A DNA stretch of 64,000 nucleotides from Poecilobothrus nobilitatus (GCA_947095535.1 OX352774.1:1054001-1118000), one strand, 5' to 3'. Positions 11,974-23,754 are shown, numbered from the stretch's first letter. The notes: generated by a model not told the origin, from the sequence alone. Translations and numbers: made by a program.

Positions 11974-12735
11974 AATGGATTTGGTTGAATTGGAAGAAAA
12001 TTTAGTTGTTGCAGCAGCTTGCACCGTATTGCTTAGTTTAATGGAAGAAGAAAAAAAAAAAGAAGAAACCATCTTGGAGAGTAAACCCCTATTTAAATGA
12101 ACGAGAGTCTAAAGGACGATTTGCTAAAGATGTAACTTTTTTATAATTTTTTTTTCCATTCAATTTAATAATATAAGAATTAGTTTTCAGATATGATAAC
12201 ATATTCAGCAAGTTTCAAAGAAAATTTTCATATGTAATTTGAAATATTACACGATTTACTAAAATAAGAATTAGCTGCAAAAAAGGAAACACGTCCAAAA
12301 GATGAAATTTCTTCTAAAGAAAAATTGGCAATTGTGTTGGAGTAAGTATATAATGTATAATTTATTATGCGTATTTAAAAATATAATAAAGCAATTTTAA
12401 AATAATCCTATATATTATAGATATTTTGCTTCTGGTGCACCACAAAGAAAGACATATAGCTTATTATTATCATTTTTATTAAGTATATGGAATACGCAAA
12501 CTGTTTGTGAAGCTATTTGCAAAAAATTAAAATTTATGATGACGCTTTCCCACTGCAAAAAAGAATAATGAAACCATAAGCTGGTAGAAAATCTTCGAAT
12601 CTGACTGATGAAGAAACAATATTTAACTACAGATTGTACGGCAAGAAAATTCGACTGCAGACAACGAACATTGCAAAAATTTATGCTAAAATTGGCAATG
12701 ATTAAAAGCAACAATGGGTTGGAAACTATAAAAAT
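11974..12735 (+). pseudogene. PIF/Harbinger-type transposase remnant with introns
   Basis: It starts at ATG 11974 with an acidic leader (MDLVELEENLVVAAACTVLL). After a slip in an A-run near 12050 it continues WRVNPYLNERESKGRFAKD, then (past a plausible GT-AG intron ending at about 12190) SFKENFHM, FEILHDLL, ELAAKKETRPKDEISSKEKL and AIVLE. A second clear GTAAGT...TATAG intron (about 12342-12419) leads to YFASGAPQR and CEAICKKLK. A deletion then jumps to DDAFPLQKRIMKP and LTDEETIFNYRL. These are PIF/Harbinger transposase landmarks. The catalytic core between CEAICK and DDAFPL is missing and several stops are present, so it is inactive. Confidence 0.8.
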
Positions 12736-12964
12736 CATATAATCGAAAAAAAAAATACAAAAACGAAAAGATTTAAGTATTTCAAGAAGCAAAAAAAAAA
12801 AAATTATTTTTACTTCCTTCCCTTTTCCTTCCTTCCTTTTAAAAAATAAAAAATATAACAGTTTCTTGAAAAATTTATATTTATGTATATGATATTGGTA
12901 TACATACTTATATCATGTTTATTTACATAGCGTATATGATACGAATGAATGATACATATATAAT
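12736..12964. other. purine- and pyrimidine-rich low-complexity sequence
   Basis: A-rich runs followed by CTTCCTTCCCTTTTCCTTCC simple sequence. No gene seen. Confidence 0.5.
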
Positions 12965-13225
12965 AAGAGGCTTAATTATACGTAATTTATTGTACTTATA
13001 AAAATTATTCTATGAATGAAATATTTTTAAATAAATATTGTTATGTATGGCGAAATACAAAAATATATATGAATACATTATACATACATGCATATTAATA
13101 TTTATTTAATATTTTGTAATAAGTAATAAACATTTGCCGCTTAGTATTAAATGGTACTAATATAGCATATTCGGAAAAGTTTGGGAACAATCATATATCA
13201 TAGTTCCAGAAATTGTAAATTTTAC
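12965..13225 (+). repeat. half-copy of the foldback element
   Basis: Diverged match to 5435-5570, including TTATTGTACTTATAA, ATTATTCTATGAAT, GCCGCTTAGTATTAAAT and TTCGGAAAAGTT. Only one arm and part of the spacer are present. A 60-80 bp AT-rich insertion relative to the other copy lies in its middle. Confidence 0.6.
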
Positions 13226-13291
13226 CCAAATTATTTTAAAATAATGAAAAATTAAAAAAGATAATATCATAAGCAAAGTAATAGACATAAT

Positions 13292-13351
13292 AACTGGTTC
13301 GTACGGGTATTTAAAAGTTGACAAGAGCAACTGCATTCTTCCTAGTTTTTA
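13292..13351 (+). repeat. Helitron-like 3' terminus, copy 3
   Basis: Contains TTCGTACGGGTATTTAAAAG, then GTTGACAAGAGCAACTGC and ATTCTTCCTAG followed by TTTT. The stem GTTG...CAAC and terminal CTAG next to T are as in the other copies. Confidence 0.6.
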
Positions 13352-13796
13352 AATAAAATCAAATGAAAGTTAGTTTATGTTAAGTTATAAGTAATAAGTA
13401 ATTTTTTTTGTAATATTTACATATGGAACTATGCAATCATCAGTTAAAAATCCAATATAGAAGCGGTGCTTATCCATAAACGTTTTCAAAAGCTCTTTTG
13501 TTAATTTAATAATTTAATATAAATCTTTTGAATTAGTTTATGTTCACATAATGAAAAATTGTCTTAGTTTTAGAATATCTACCTAATGTTTCACTACAAT
13601 AATTTTAATTTGATTTTAGAGAAGGACATAACTCGTTGTAGTTGAAGTGGAGTATTTATACTACATTAAAGTAAAGCTTTGTAAATTCTTGCCTTTTTTG
13701 AATATATTGTACTCTTTCATGTGGAAATATGTATGTAAAAAAAAATATAATTAGGAAGGAATTTAGAGTTGATTACAAACTCAGGGTTATAAATCT

Positions 13797-14345
13797 AGTT
13801 TTTAAAATCTCGCGTTTTTAAATCTCGTGTCTGAAAACCTCAGGTCTCAAAATCTCGCGTGGAAAAAGTACAAGGATTATTGGGAGCCAGTATTTTTGTT
13901 TCAAACAAAATGTCGTATAAAAAAGCCGAATAGTCAAAAAAAATTTAAAAATGAAATGTCGAATTTACCTCCTTAAAAAAGAGCTGATTATAAAATAAAC
14001 TTTTATCAATGACGAAATGTGTATGTAAAAAATATAATTAGGAGTGATTTTAGAGTTGATTATAAAATCTGAGTTCCAATAATTTGTTAAATTGCTACTT
14101 TAAATGCCTTGTTGTTGGAATATATACATATGTAAAAAAAAGTAATTAAGAGGGATTTCAGAGTTGTATTGTACATTTTTTAAATTACAAATTTTTTTTG
14201 TATAAATTTGATTTTTTGGACTTTCATACTCACCCAACCTATGTATTTAATTAATGAAAAAAATGATTTAATTTTAAAACGCGAGATTTCGTGATACGAA
14301 ATTTCGGGCATGAGATTTTGATACGTGAGATTTCGTAGCCAACCC
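13797..14345. repeat. inverted CTCGCG-motif repeats with related internal units
   Basis: The left flank carries several AAATCTCGCGTTTT-type motifs and the right flank their complements (AAAACGCGAGATTTCG, GAGATTTCGTAG). Between them are degenerate units around TATAATTAGGAGTGATTTTAG followed by AGTTGATTATAAA, at about 13745, 14030 and 14125. Related units occur at 2745-2890, 14500-14560 and 15030-15330. The arrangement suggests a small noncoding mobile element with inverted ends, but no target duplication was found. Confidence 0.4.
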
Positions 14346-14639
14346 ATTTTCTTTTTCCAAAATATTTATATATTATATATATGTAGATATATAAATATAT
14401 ATATATTTATACGAATATGACAAATTCTGAATTGGTGGAGATTTTATGTAGTTGGTTAGAAAATCAAATCGTCTTTTCCGTAATATTTACAAATATATAT
14501 GTATGTACTAAATGAAATTCAGAGTTAGGAGAGATTTCATTGTTTAGTACAGTAAAATAAAATCCAACCAAATGTAATACAGACTCATGACAATAATTTT
14601 TTTCTTACTCAGTGGGATTGCCGTATATAATCCCACTTG

Positions 14640-15010
14640 TTGGCTGTTATAAACAACAATGGTTTCAAGAAAGTCTAGAGAAAATTTTTTTTTATACCAA
14701 AATTTTCAGTTTAAACTGCAGTATCTCAGAAACGGCAGCACTGATTAAGATAAAACAAGATATTTATTAAAGACAATAGTAGGTCCTACAATGTTGTAAA
14801 AAATTGGTTCCTGTGTACTATTGTAAACGAAAATATAACGGTTTAAGTAAAATACTACAAAATGTGAGGAAAATTTCAAAATAATCAATTTCACCTTTAA
14901 ATGACCTTTACGCCAAAAGTTTTGTTCTATGAAATATAGGTTACATCACTAGGTACAGTTATGTAAAATTTCAAGGCAATCGGACAATGTACCTAAAGTA
15001 AAGTATACCC
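14640..15010 (+). repeat. family A repeat copy
   Basis: Shares with the arms of 993-3311 the tracts CAGTATCTCAGAAACGG, TTCTATGAAATATAGGTTAC and GTTATGTAAAATTTC. Noncoding. Confidence 0.65.
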
Positions 15011-15347
15011 TAAATCTTTTTTGAAATGGACTTAAGACCATATAAATATTCTGAAAAAAGCGGCAATCCCGATTTTGAGTCCAAATCTAAAATCCCTCCT
15101 AATTGAGATTCTTGTATAAACAAATAACATATATATAAATATTCTGAAAAAAACGCAAAATTCTGATTTTATAGCCAACTCTAAAGTCCTTACTAATTAT
15201 ATTTTTACATACGTATTTCAACTACAAAACTTTTGCAATTGTGGGGGTTGCCACCTCGAAACTCCGTCTAAACAGATTTTTAAAACTCAACTTGATATTG
15301 TATCCAACTCTAAAGTGCATCCTATTTACATTTTTACATATGCACAT

Positions 15348-15560
15348 TTTTTTTTTTTGTTTTATGGTGCATTTCTCTGCCACATAAATGTGGACAGGAA
15401 ATTACACTGTCAGGCGTGGCTGCCTTTCCTGTTCAGGCGTGGCTGTAAATGTCGTAAGGGAGAATAACTCTTACGACGTGTATGGGATTCGAACCCACAC
15501 TCCCTCGCTGTTTAAAGCATATTTTTATACGCTCTTACCCACTAGGTGACCGAAGCCCCT
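15348..15560 (-). mobile_element. tRNA-derived SINE, copy 2
   Basis: On the minus strand it begins GGGGCTTCGGTCACCTAGTG (A-box region), has a GGTTCGAATCCC B box, the TCGTAAGAGTTATTC body and a GTGGCAGAGAAATGCAC 3' end, then an A-rich tail. It is flanked by ATATGCACAT (15338-15347) and ATATGTACAT (15561-15570), a 9/10 duplication. It carries a short internal duplication of the CAGGCGTGGCTG segment. Confidence 0.85.
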
Positions 15561-15689
15561 ATATGTACATATTCCACCAAGAAAGCAGAAAGGCAAAATA
15601 AATGTATGAGAAATAAAGTATGAAAATTTTTTTTTAGCAGTTTTTTTTTTATTAAAACTGCTGTTTCAGTTTCACATTTATGTCCTCTG

Positions 15690-16000
15690 GGGGACTATTT
15701 GCCAATATATACCCTACTTATTATATACCGTTGAAAAGGGTGTGAAGACATTTTTCTAACAGCATAATAATAAATATAGGGTGTCTTTGAAAATTTCACA
15801 TGTATAGTGATTTTTTTAAATTCTCACTTTTAACTTCAATATCTCAGAAACCGTAGTACCGATTAAGATGAAATAAGATGTATATTAACGACAGTAATAT
15901 GCTCTACAATATTGTAAAAAAAGGTCGCAGTTTATTGTCTTCCAGGAAAAATGTAACAGTTTAATTAAAATAGTACAAAATGTTAAGAAAATTTTCTAAT
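15690..16000 (+). repeat. family A repeat copy
   Basis: Matches, in opposite orientation, 1170-1490 (CTTATTATATACCGTTG, CTCAGAAACCGTAGTACCG and CTACAATATTGTA tracts). Noncoding. Confidence 0.6.
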
Positions 16001-16131
16001 GCATTTTTAGACCACTAGATAGCGGCATCGGTACTAATAGCATATATTTTCGGAAACTTGTAGATATAAGATACCGTTATATGATGACGCCATCTAAATC
16101 GATGATAACGTCTCTGCGGAAGTATATCCCT

Positions 16132-16812
16132 AGCTTTTTGTTTTGTTTATCTTTAAATTAAGAATTTAAGATTATTGTTTTGTTGTTTAATTTATGTTCA
16201 ATAAACTAAATAATAAAAAATCTAAAGGCCAAAAATAGCATAACAATTGATATGCAAATTTTTTTTATTTTTTACCAACATTTAAATTAAAATTAATTTT
16301 GAAAATGAATTGTAGAAAATTTTTTTTACAAAAAAAAAAAAGAAATTATTTTATTTAGAATTTTTTTTGTTTATTATTTTTCTAAGACACACCTCCAAAT
16401 CACGCTATACTGATTTTTTTATATTTTATTCAAATTTCTGTATAGAAATAATAAATATACATTATGTACATATTATGTTCATATGTACATATGTATGTTC
16501 ATCATATTATTTAATTTTAACCTTGAAGCGATATACATACATTGTATTATGTTATAGATTTATACCTAAACAAAATAATTGATAAAGAGTAAGGAAAGAG
16601 GATATAAATATTCGAGGTCATTATGAAAACTTTTTTTTCATTAGGTGACCTTGAAATATGTCAAACAGATTGTTGGTAAATAAGTTTCTACAAATTATTG
16701 AGAAACATAAATCAATAAAATATTCCATACCTTTGATCAATTATAAAGAAAATTCTGGCTAAATTAAGAAAGAATTTTTTAATATATATACATATGTATG
16801 TATATATATTAC
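16132..16812 (+). repeat. left arm of a 6 kb inverted-repeat pair
   Basis: Matches 21345-22118 in reverse orientation over about 0.7 kb, with shared tracts AAGAATTTAAGATTATTG, ACACCTCCAAATCACGC, ATTTATATCCTC/GAGGATATAAAT and AAACAGATTGTTGGTAAATA. The short open frames in it follow simple TACATATG repeats and are not supported as genes. Confidence 0.75.
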
Positions 16813-16869
16813 GTGTGTACACATATCGAAGCATTTGCTCATAATTTTTTTGCCCTTGTACCATATATG

Positions 16870-17200
16870 TATGTAAGTACTCATAAAACCTACATTAATT
16901 TTTTGAAGGCCTGGACATTGAAAGAGGAAAGCTAAATAGTAGTCCTTTTTTTCAAAAAAAAACACGCAGTCTTATGGAAAAAAATAGTAGTCCTCCTAGA
17001 AATCTGGAAATAACACAAAAACCAGATTTTTTTTAATTTCGTCCTAATTGAAGTTCCATCTTTTTTAGTGAAAAGAAATTTTTAAAAATTGTATATTTTC
17101 ATTCATAAATATGCATTTTAAAAAATGTCTTCCAACTACTTTTCAACAAAAAAAAGCTTCTTAAAATCTTTTTAAAAGGCATTGATAAAGAGCATATGTT
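16870..17200 (-). repeat. family D repeat copy
   Basis: The reverse complement matches 32920-33165, including ATGTCCAGGTCTTCT/GACATTGAAAGAGG, AATTAGGACGAAATT and CATAAATATGCATTT tracts. It also matches 33640-33860 directly over ACACGCAGTCTTATG to GAAATAACACAAAAACC. Noncoding. Confidence 0.65.
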
Positions 17201-17431
17201 TAATATTTAATATGTTGAAAATTTCAAGTTTAAAGCTGAAATTTTGGTATGTATAAGTACATAAATTTAAATAATAATGTCGCATAAATGTAGAATAAAA
17301 AATGTGTCATTAAATGAAGTGAAATGTAAATAGGGATGCCAATGCCATATGAATAAATGTCTTGAACGGAAATGAAGCTAAGCTAAATGGGACTCAATCC
17401 ATGAATCCAAGAAACTGGATATTTAAGAAAC

Positions 17432-18418
17432 CACTGCTGGTTATATACCAGGCAATCTTGTAGAAAATGTTAATCGAAGTTTGAAAGAAATACATCCGAT
17501 AATAATGTTCGTAAAATAATATTTTTCTATTATGTAGCACTCTTTTTCTTTTGTTTTTATTCAGTTCATATAAAAATTAAAATTATGATTTCACTTTTTT
17601 ATTTTTTAGTTTAGTGCGCTTAATCGAAGTGAGTGTGTATTTTGCAATTTCAGTAGAGTTTTTTTAAAACTCAATTTTGAACATGCAAATGATTAAATTT
17701 TTGGCGAAATATATGAGCCTTTGTTTTCCTCCTTTTTTCTTTTTTTTTCCGAATTTTATGTTTCTATACAATATATTCTATTGCTATACATATAATTTGA
17801 AATTTGAATATGAATATAAAAATATATTTATATAGCTACATAGTGTTAGGTATTTATTAATAGTCTATGGCTATAAGTATTTTTTGTTTTATTTTGTTTT
17901 TTATGTTTCTATACAATATACGCTATTGTTATACATGTAGTTTGATATAAATCTACATATTTTTTGTTTTGTTGTTTCTTTTTTTTCTGTTTTGTGAAAA
18001 GAATGAATGTGAATATAATATGTAAGTATTGGGTACATATATGATATACATTGAAAATTGTATGAGGTTTTTTGAGTTACAGACAAATTGTGTATGAAAG
18101 TACATTTCATCAAAATTAATATTATGATACATGTCTGTATATTATTTATGCATCACAAATTCAATAATATTGCACTTTTTTCATTCAAATCAAATATTTT
18201 TTTTCTTAAAAATTTGTTAAGAATTAGAAACCTGATTGCTGAAAATAGAAGTATTCGAAAATAACCGTTTAATAATGGGTCATTTATTATTTTCTACTGC
18301 AGAACAATAAATTCCTTCTTAATTTGAAAAATTCTATTTTTTCATACTAAATTGCCAAAATTTGAATCTATTTTTTAAATTCTCTCTCTACGCGATTGCA
18401 TGTATATAACCAGCAGTG
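17432..18418. mobile_element. CACTG-terminus nonautonomous transposon, copy 1
   Basis: Ends are perfect inverted repeats CACTGCTGGTTATATAC (17432-17448) and its complement (18402-18418). They are flanked by the 7-bp direct duplication AAGAAAC at 17425-17431 and 18419-18425. The interior is noncoding and holds a tandem duplication of a segment with TATGTTTCTATACAATATA at about 17758 and 17903. A 7- to 8-bp duplication with CA...TG ends is compatible with the P superfamily, but no transposase is present, so the assignment is tentative. Confidence 0.8.
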
Positions 18419-18780
18419 AAGAAACTAAAATAGTAAAAAAATATTAGTTCACATTAATTCATATTTTCATCTGCACATATAATAAATTATATCTACATAT
18501 GTATATATGTATGTACATATATGACAAAACAAAAATAAACTAAACTTTATTTTTTTCTGCATTAAAAATCACAAGTTTATAAATTACGAGTAGGTACGGT
18601 ACATATATAAGTACATACATATGTAAATAATAATAATTTAGGATAAATAAAAAAAAATATTTTTAATACCTATTATTGTTTATATTTTTCTGATGAAAAT
18701 ATTTTATCAGCAATTTCTTTATCAATGTCAGTGTTCTCCATCATATTGGCAAATTCATTGCATGAGCCCTAAATTTTGCT

Positions 18781-18984
18781 TCAACATTTCCTAGAATGAA
18801 GCGATTTCGATCTTTTCTCCACCAATTTAGCATCAAACTGAATATACATATGTACATATGTACGTTCATTGTTAGCTACATATTTCTGTATCAGAATATT
18901 TGTTCGTCCCAATTCACCTGAAATATCGGAAAGATCACTGTCAAAAATAGCACATACAAAAAGAGCTGAATCGTCGATCTCCAT
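18781..18984 (-). other. coding-like frame, unrecognised
   Basis: A 67-codon minus-strand frame starts MEIDDSALFVCAIFDSDLSD and includes SGELGRTNILIQKYVANNE. After its stop, another frame downstream (18670-18775) gives EFANMMENTDIDKEIADKIF. Composition is protein-like and differs from the flanking sequence. A TACATATGTACATATGTA microsatellite runs through the middle of the frame, so it is probably decayed. It lies between the inverted arms 16132-16812 and 21345-22118 and might be a relic of their element. Function unknown. Confidence 0.3.
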
Positions 18985-19485
18985 TTTATTTTATAGTAGC
19001 TTTAACTACTATAGAAAAATTATATTATTTTTTTTAATATGATAAAGAAATGAAAAAACGTAAAATACTTAAACTTACATTCAATCATAACCATTCACTT
19101 CATTTATCGACATATTACATAATACATTTGGTTTTTTTTTTTTTTAAAAAACAGGGTTGGTTAATGTAGTAAATGTTTTTATATCAAATAGAACATATAC
19201 GAACTGTCCGTGCCTTTATTATTGTTCGCCGTGAATGAACGTACTACTAAAATAATTTAAATTGTTTATGTTATGTAACAATTTATGTAACAATTTTTAG
19301 TAGTTGTGTGTGTGTCAATGTTTTCTAAAATCTACTTAGGCCAGATAATTTTATACAAGCTTTATAAATATTTGGCATAATAATTTCTAAAATTAAATTT
19401 TTCGTAATATTATGGTAGGTCCCGAGTACCGACTACCAGTGGTGAGGTATGTGGTCTATTCATTTCAATGGTTAAGCTTACACTT
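18985..19485. other. intergenic, no gene seen
   Basis: AT-rich sequence with a T13 run and a GTAGGTCCCGAGTACC patch near 19412. No coding match. Confidence 0.5.
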
Positions 19486-20232
19486 TTCATGCTGAATCCG
19501 CTTCACGAAGACCACTCACGTTTACTTACATTTGTTTTCAAAAAGTACCAAGTAGAAAATCGGACTAGTTCCGCGCTAGTTAAGAACTGATTACAGAGCA
19601 TTAGTAAAAACTTTACCTAACCTATTACCATAATTTAAATTTAGAATTACATTTTACACACGATGTCCTAGACAGGAATCAATCGCCTCTGTTCAGTATT
19701 ACCTATAGAATTAGTTACTGAACTAGTTCCCTGAAATGAGTTCGATAAAAAAAATATATTTGTTTCATATTTGCTTATGCTTTTATATTTATTTATTTTA
19801 GTATATTATTATACTAGAAACAATATATTAAAATTTATATATGTATGTATACATATGTTGAAGAAGAACATTCATTTTTTTAGTATTTAAACAAACTATT
19901 GATCATTTTAGTATCCGCGAGTTTTAAGAAAATAATAAAAATTATCTCATTATTACTTTTTGCATTTCAACCAACCTTCTGCATTACTTTTTCAAAAATT
20001 ATATCAGTTCTAAAACTGGTTACCAAAGAGTAGTTGTAGAATTATTTATTTGTAGTACCAATTGTCCGATTTTCTACTGGGATAAATAATACATTCATTT
20101 TTTGGCTTTTATTTTATATACAGTCATCACATAAATACGCACACATATAAAAAATAATAAAAAAAATTTATACCTTTTGAAGCCAAATGTAAATGTGACT
20201 GGGCTTTATGAAGTGGATTCAGCATGAAAAAA
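19486..20232. repeat. inverted-repeat element with nested AGTAGAAAATCGG ends
   Basis: The outer arms 19486-19545 and about 20160-20232 pair (TTTTCATGCTGAATCCGCTTC on the left, its diverged complement on the right). Directly inside, AGTAGAAAATCGGAC at about 19552 pairs with GTCCGATTTTCTACT ending near 20080. The interior is noncoding. This looks like a miniature inverted-repeat transposon, possibly with a second one nested inside it. No clear target duplication. Confidence 0.5.
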
Positions 20233-20233
20233 A

Positions 20234-21264
20234 AGTGAGTGATGTGTCGTTCGCGAACGAACTAAGTTAAAAGAACGAATCACTTTATCGGCGATGAACG
20301 ATTCGTTCAGTTCTTACAAAAAAGTCGTCTTAAAATAAATACATAATAACAATAATAATATTTATCTTAAAATAATAGTACAGTATTTAAACTACATGTA
20401 AAAAAAACTAGAAAACTTTTAAACCTTAATATGAGTTTAGAGCATTTAGTTCATATGGTTCAATGACCGATATAAAATTTTTTTATTAATATTTATACGT
20501 CGTTCATTTCGTTCAGTGACTATATAAAACTTTGACTGAGTGTCCGATGCAAGCTACATGTAAAAAGAACCTGAAAACGTTTAATATGAGTTAAGTTCAT
20601 TTTGTTACAAAATTTTTTTAGTAATGTCGTTCATTTCATTCATTGAACGATATAAAAATTTTGATCATAGCATGATTTTTAAAGATCTTTTTGCGCGTTG
20701 TTCATTTTTGTAGTGACCGATATAAAAATTTGTATTGTAATGGAAAATTTTATATCAATTGAACTTGGTAATTTTGCAGATATATTTAATTTCTTTTGGT
20801 ATTTTGTGAGAGCATAATTAGAATTATCACCAAATGAAATTAATATGATAAAATATCTACCTATATGTATATCAAAATAAAAAAATTTATATTTATGTCT
20901 AATTTTTCGACACGTATTTGAATTTAAAATTAGGTATATTTTATAAAATATTTATTTTTTTAATTTTTTTTTAGGTTCTAGGTACCTAGTATAATAATAA
21001 GAAAATAAAATTGTTGTATGTTCTTTTTTATTTAAATTTACTTTGTTTTATTTAAATATTCGTTTTACAATAATAGTACAGTATTTAAAATTAATGCTAG
21101 AAAGAAACAGAAAACCACAAATATGCATAGTTTGTATAGTACGAAAATAGCAGAAAAAGGGTGTCCGAAATAAACCATTGAACGATATTCTTTAACTCGT
21201 TCAATGAAATTGAATAATTCGTTCAGAACGAAACAGTATAGTGAACGACAATGCCCATCACTTA
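20234..21264. mobile_element. hAT-like miniature element
   Basis: The left end has AGTGATGTGTCGTTCGCGAA and the right end, reverse complemented, AAGTGATGGGCATTGTCGTT. Short AGTGATGGGCA-type ends followed by CGTTCA-rich sequence are common in hAT derivatives. The interior has a tandem duplication (about 20385-20530 and 20553-20660) containing CGTTCATTTC and GACCGATATAAAA motifs. An 8-bp target duplication could not be confirmed. Confidence 0.5.
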
Positions 21265-21344
21265 GTGTAACTTTAACTTATGAGATATTATACAAGGGTA
21301 AACAATTATACGTATATGTTTACATATGTATATGTATTTAAGTA

Positions 21345-22118
21345 TGGATATATGTACATACATATACATACATATATGTATATATTGAAAAATTCTTTTT
21401 TAACAGCCAAAATTTTCAATTGTAATTGAGCAAATGTATGAAATATTTTTGTTGATTTATGTTTCTCAATAATTTTTAGAAACTTATTTACCAACAACCT
21501 GTTTGACATATTTCAAGGACACCGAACTAATGAAAATAAAACTTTTCATAATGACCTCGAATTTATATCCCCTCTCCTTACTCTTATCAATATATGTACA
21601 TATGATGTACTCAATTACATAATATTATGTTTATATACATACATACATATGTCTGTATGTACAAATGTTTGCTTAGCACAAAATATTATGTATCAACTAT
21701 CAAGGTTAAAATTAAAATATAATATATAATACATATGTATGAATGTGTTCATATGTAGTACTCAATCAATGTATGTATGCATGTAATTATTTCTGTCTAC
21801 TGTACAGAAATTTAAATAAATTAAAACATAAAAAATTCAGTATGATGGCGTGATTTGGAGGTGTGTCTTAATAAAAAATTAATAAACGGAATTTTTGTAA
21901 AGTAGATCTTTATATACAATTAATTTTCAAAATTTATTTTTATTTGTGTCGTCACACAGTTTTGTTCAGATATAAAAAAAGTTTTCATTATTATTATCTA
22001 CAACCATTTCGCATTTAGTTTTTTTATTGTTTAGTTTATTGAACGCAAATTAAGCAACAAAACAATAATCTTAAATTCTTAATTTAAAAAGAAATAGAAA
22101 TTAAACAAAAACTACATT
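21345..22118 (-). repeat. right arm of a 6 kb inverted-repeat pair
   Basis: Inverted partner of 16132-16812. The arms are separated by about 4.5 kb holding family D, the CACTG-terminus element and the hAT-like element, all later or unrelated insertions. Confidence 0.75.
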
Positions 22119-22424
22119 CTAGAACATTTTGCTTACACAATCAAAGATACAAGTTAGAACGTTCATACAAACAACGTCTGACCGCATAGTACAATACAAC
22201 TTATTAATAAATTTCCGAAAATTTAAATTTGCAAAAAAGCTTTCGCCACTCGCGTACTGAAAGCTTAGTTTTATAAAAGAAAAAACTCAAAGAGAAATCA
22301 CTAAATCAGGAAAAAAATAAATGATTTTTTGTAAATTTTTATTCGTAAAAATTTATAAACATTTTACATTGGCCTTTAAAATTAGTGAAATTTTTTTGTG
22401 TTACATCTACATAGTACATTTTAA

Positions 22425-22645
22425 ATTTTTTCATTAATTGAAATGAGTAAAACACCATTATTAACTTTACCTTGTAACTTTTCTTTTTAAATAAAATGAA
22501 TTTTATTTTGTTTTTTAATTTCGCTGTTGACGATGGCACATAAAATTGTGCTGAAACGCGTTGAATAAAAAGAACAGTAACATGGTAAAGTCAATAATGG
22601 TGTTTTACTCATTTCAATTAATAAAAAAATTTTGATAACATTTCG
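22425..22645. repeat. hairpin repeat with hammerhead-like core
   Basis: A left arm (ATTAATTGAAATGAGTAAAA, CACCATTATT) and a right arm (its complement from about 22590) form a near-perfect palindrome of about 65 bp with a roughly 90-bp loop. The loop reads TTGACGA at 22527-22533, a GGCACA/TGTGCT stem and GAAA at 22553-22556. That arrangement is CUGANGA-stem-GAAA as in hammerhead ribozymes, except for C to U at the first core position. Penelope-like retroelements are known to carry such motifs; the link is inference. Confidence 0.4.
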
Positions 22646-23269
22646 TATTCAAAAATAAAATTTGTACATACTACATACATACATACATACATATGTATAT
22701 GGATATAGGATTTATTATGTAAATCGTAGATATGTATATTAAACCATGCAGAAATATTAAACCTTGCTTAGATATTACATGACCCAATATAGAAAACAAA
22801 AGGGTACGTACAATATTAATACATATGTATATGTATATAATATGTGAACTGTGTCTACTGTTCATAAGTTTTTATACATGACTGTGCCTATCCCTATTCC
22901 CTGCAAGAAAAACGAATAGTAAAAGAATCGTTAACGAAGTCATTTCTTCATAATAGAGTTTGTTTAAGAACCGCTTTTACGATTCCCTTACTGTTCGAAA
23001 ACGTTACTGTTGTAAGAAAACCAAAAAACAGCGCATCGCCAAGAGTTCGCTTAATCGGCACGATTACGTACCGCCAAAGCGGTTCAATTAGGTATCAATA
23101 TAACTGTTATCATAAATCACTCCATTTTTCTGTGTAGCTATGTACAATATTTATAAGAGTGACGATGTCTATTTTATTGTGTAGGTAGGTATCTATGTAT
23201 ATTCAGGTAAAAATAATACTTAAGTAAACAAAAGTAATAAAAATTAAAATTTTATTTAAATGTTACATA
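22646..23269. other. intergenic, no gene seen
   Basis: TACATACA microsatellites at 22675-22690, and a less AT-rich patch at 22900-23100 (CAGCGCATCGCCAAGAG) with no protein match in six frames. Confidence 0.5.
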
Positions 23270-23754
23270 TTAAAAATTTTCGTGAATATTATAACAACTA
23301 GAGGGAGATAAATATAGTATTCTACCAATGGGAAAGAAGAAAGAACATTATATTATCATACATAAAGTAACTATATACATAGAGTATTCACATGGAAGAA
23401 AAAAGTTAGACATTTTTTTTAATTTCGTAAAATCAACTTGATCGTATTTTAGTTTATTTTTATTTTAGTTTTTCTTTTGTTTTGTATGTCAATTGATGTA
23501 TGTATGTATGTATGTACATTTGTATATATACATATATGTATTTCTTCATTTAACTTTTTCGACTTCTTAAAAAAAGAAAAAACCTCGATTCTACTTCGAT
23601 TTTTTATCAAACATTTTAGTTGTTTTCATAACCCAACTATAGGTACAAGAATTATTATTGTAAAAGTATAAAATATGAAAAAATGTGGATATACCTATTA
23701 ATATAAATTTAAAGTTATTTTCATTTCCTCTAAAATATATTTTTTCTTTTCAGT

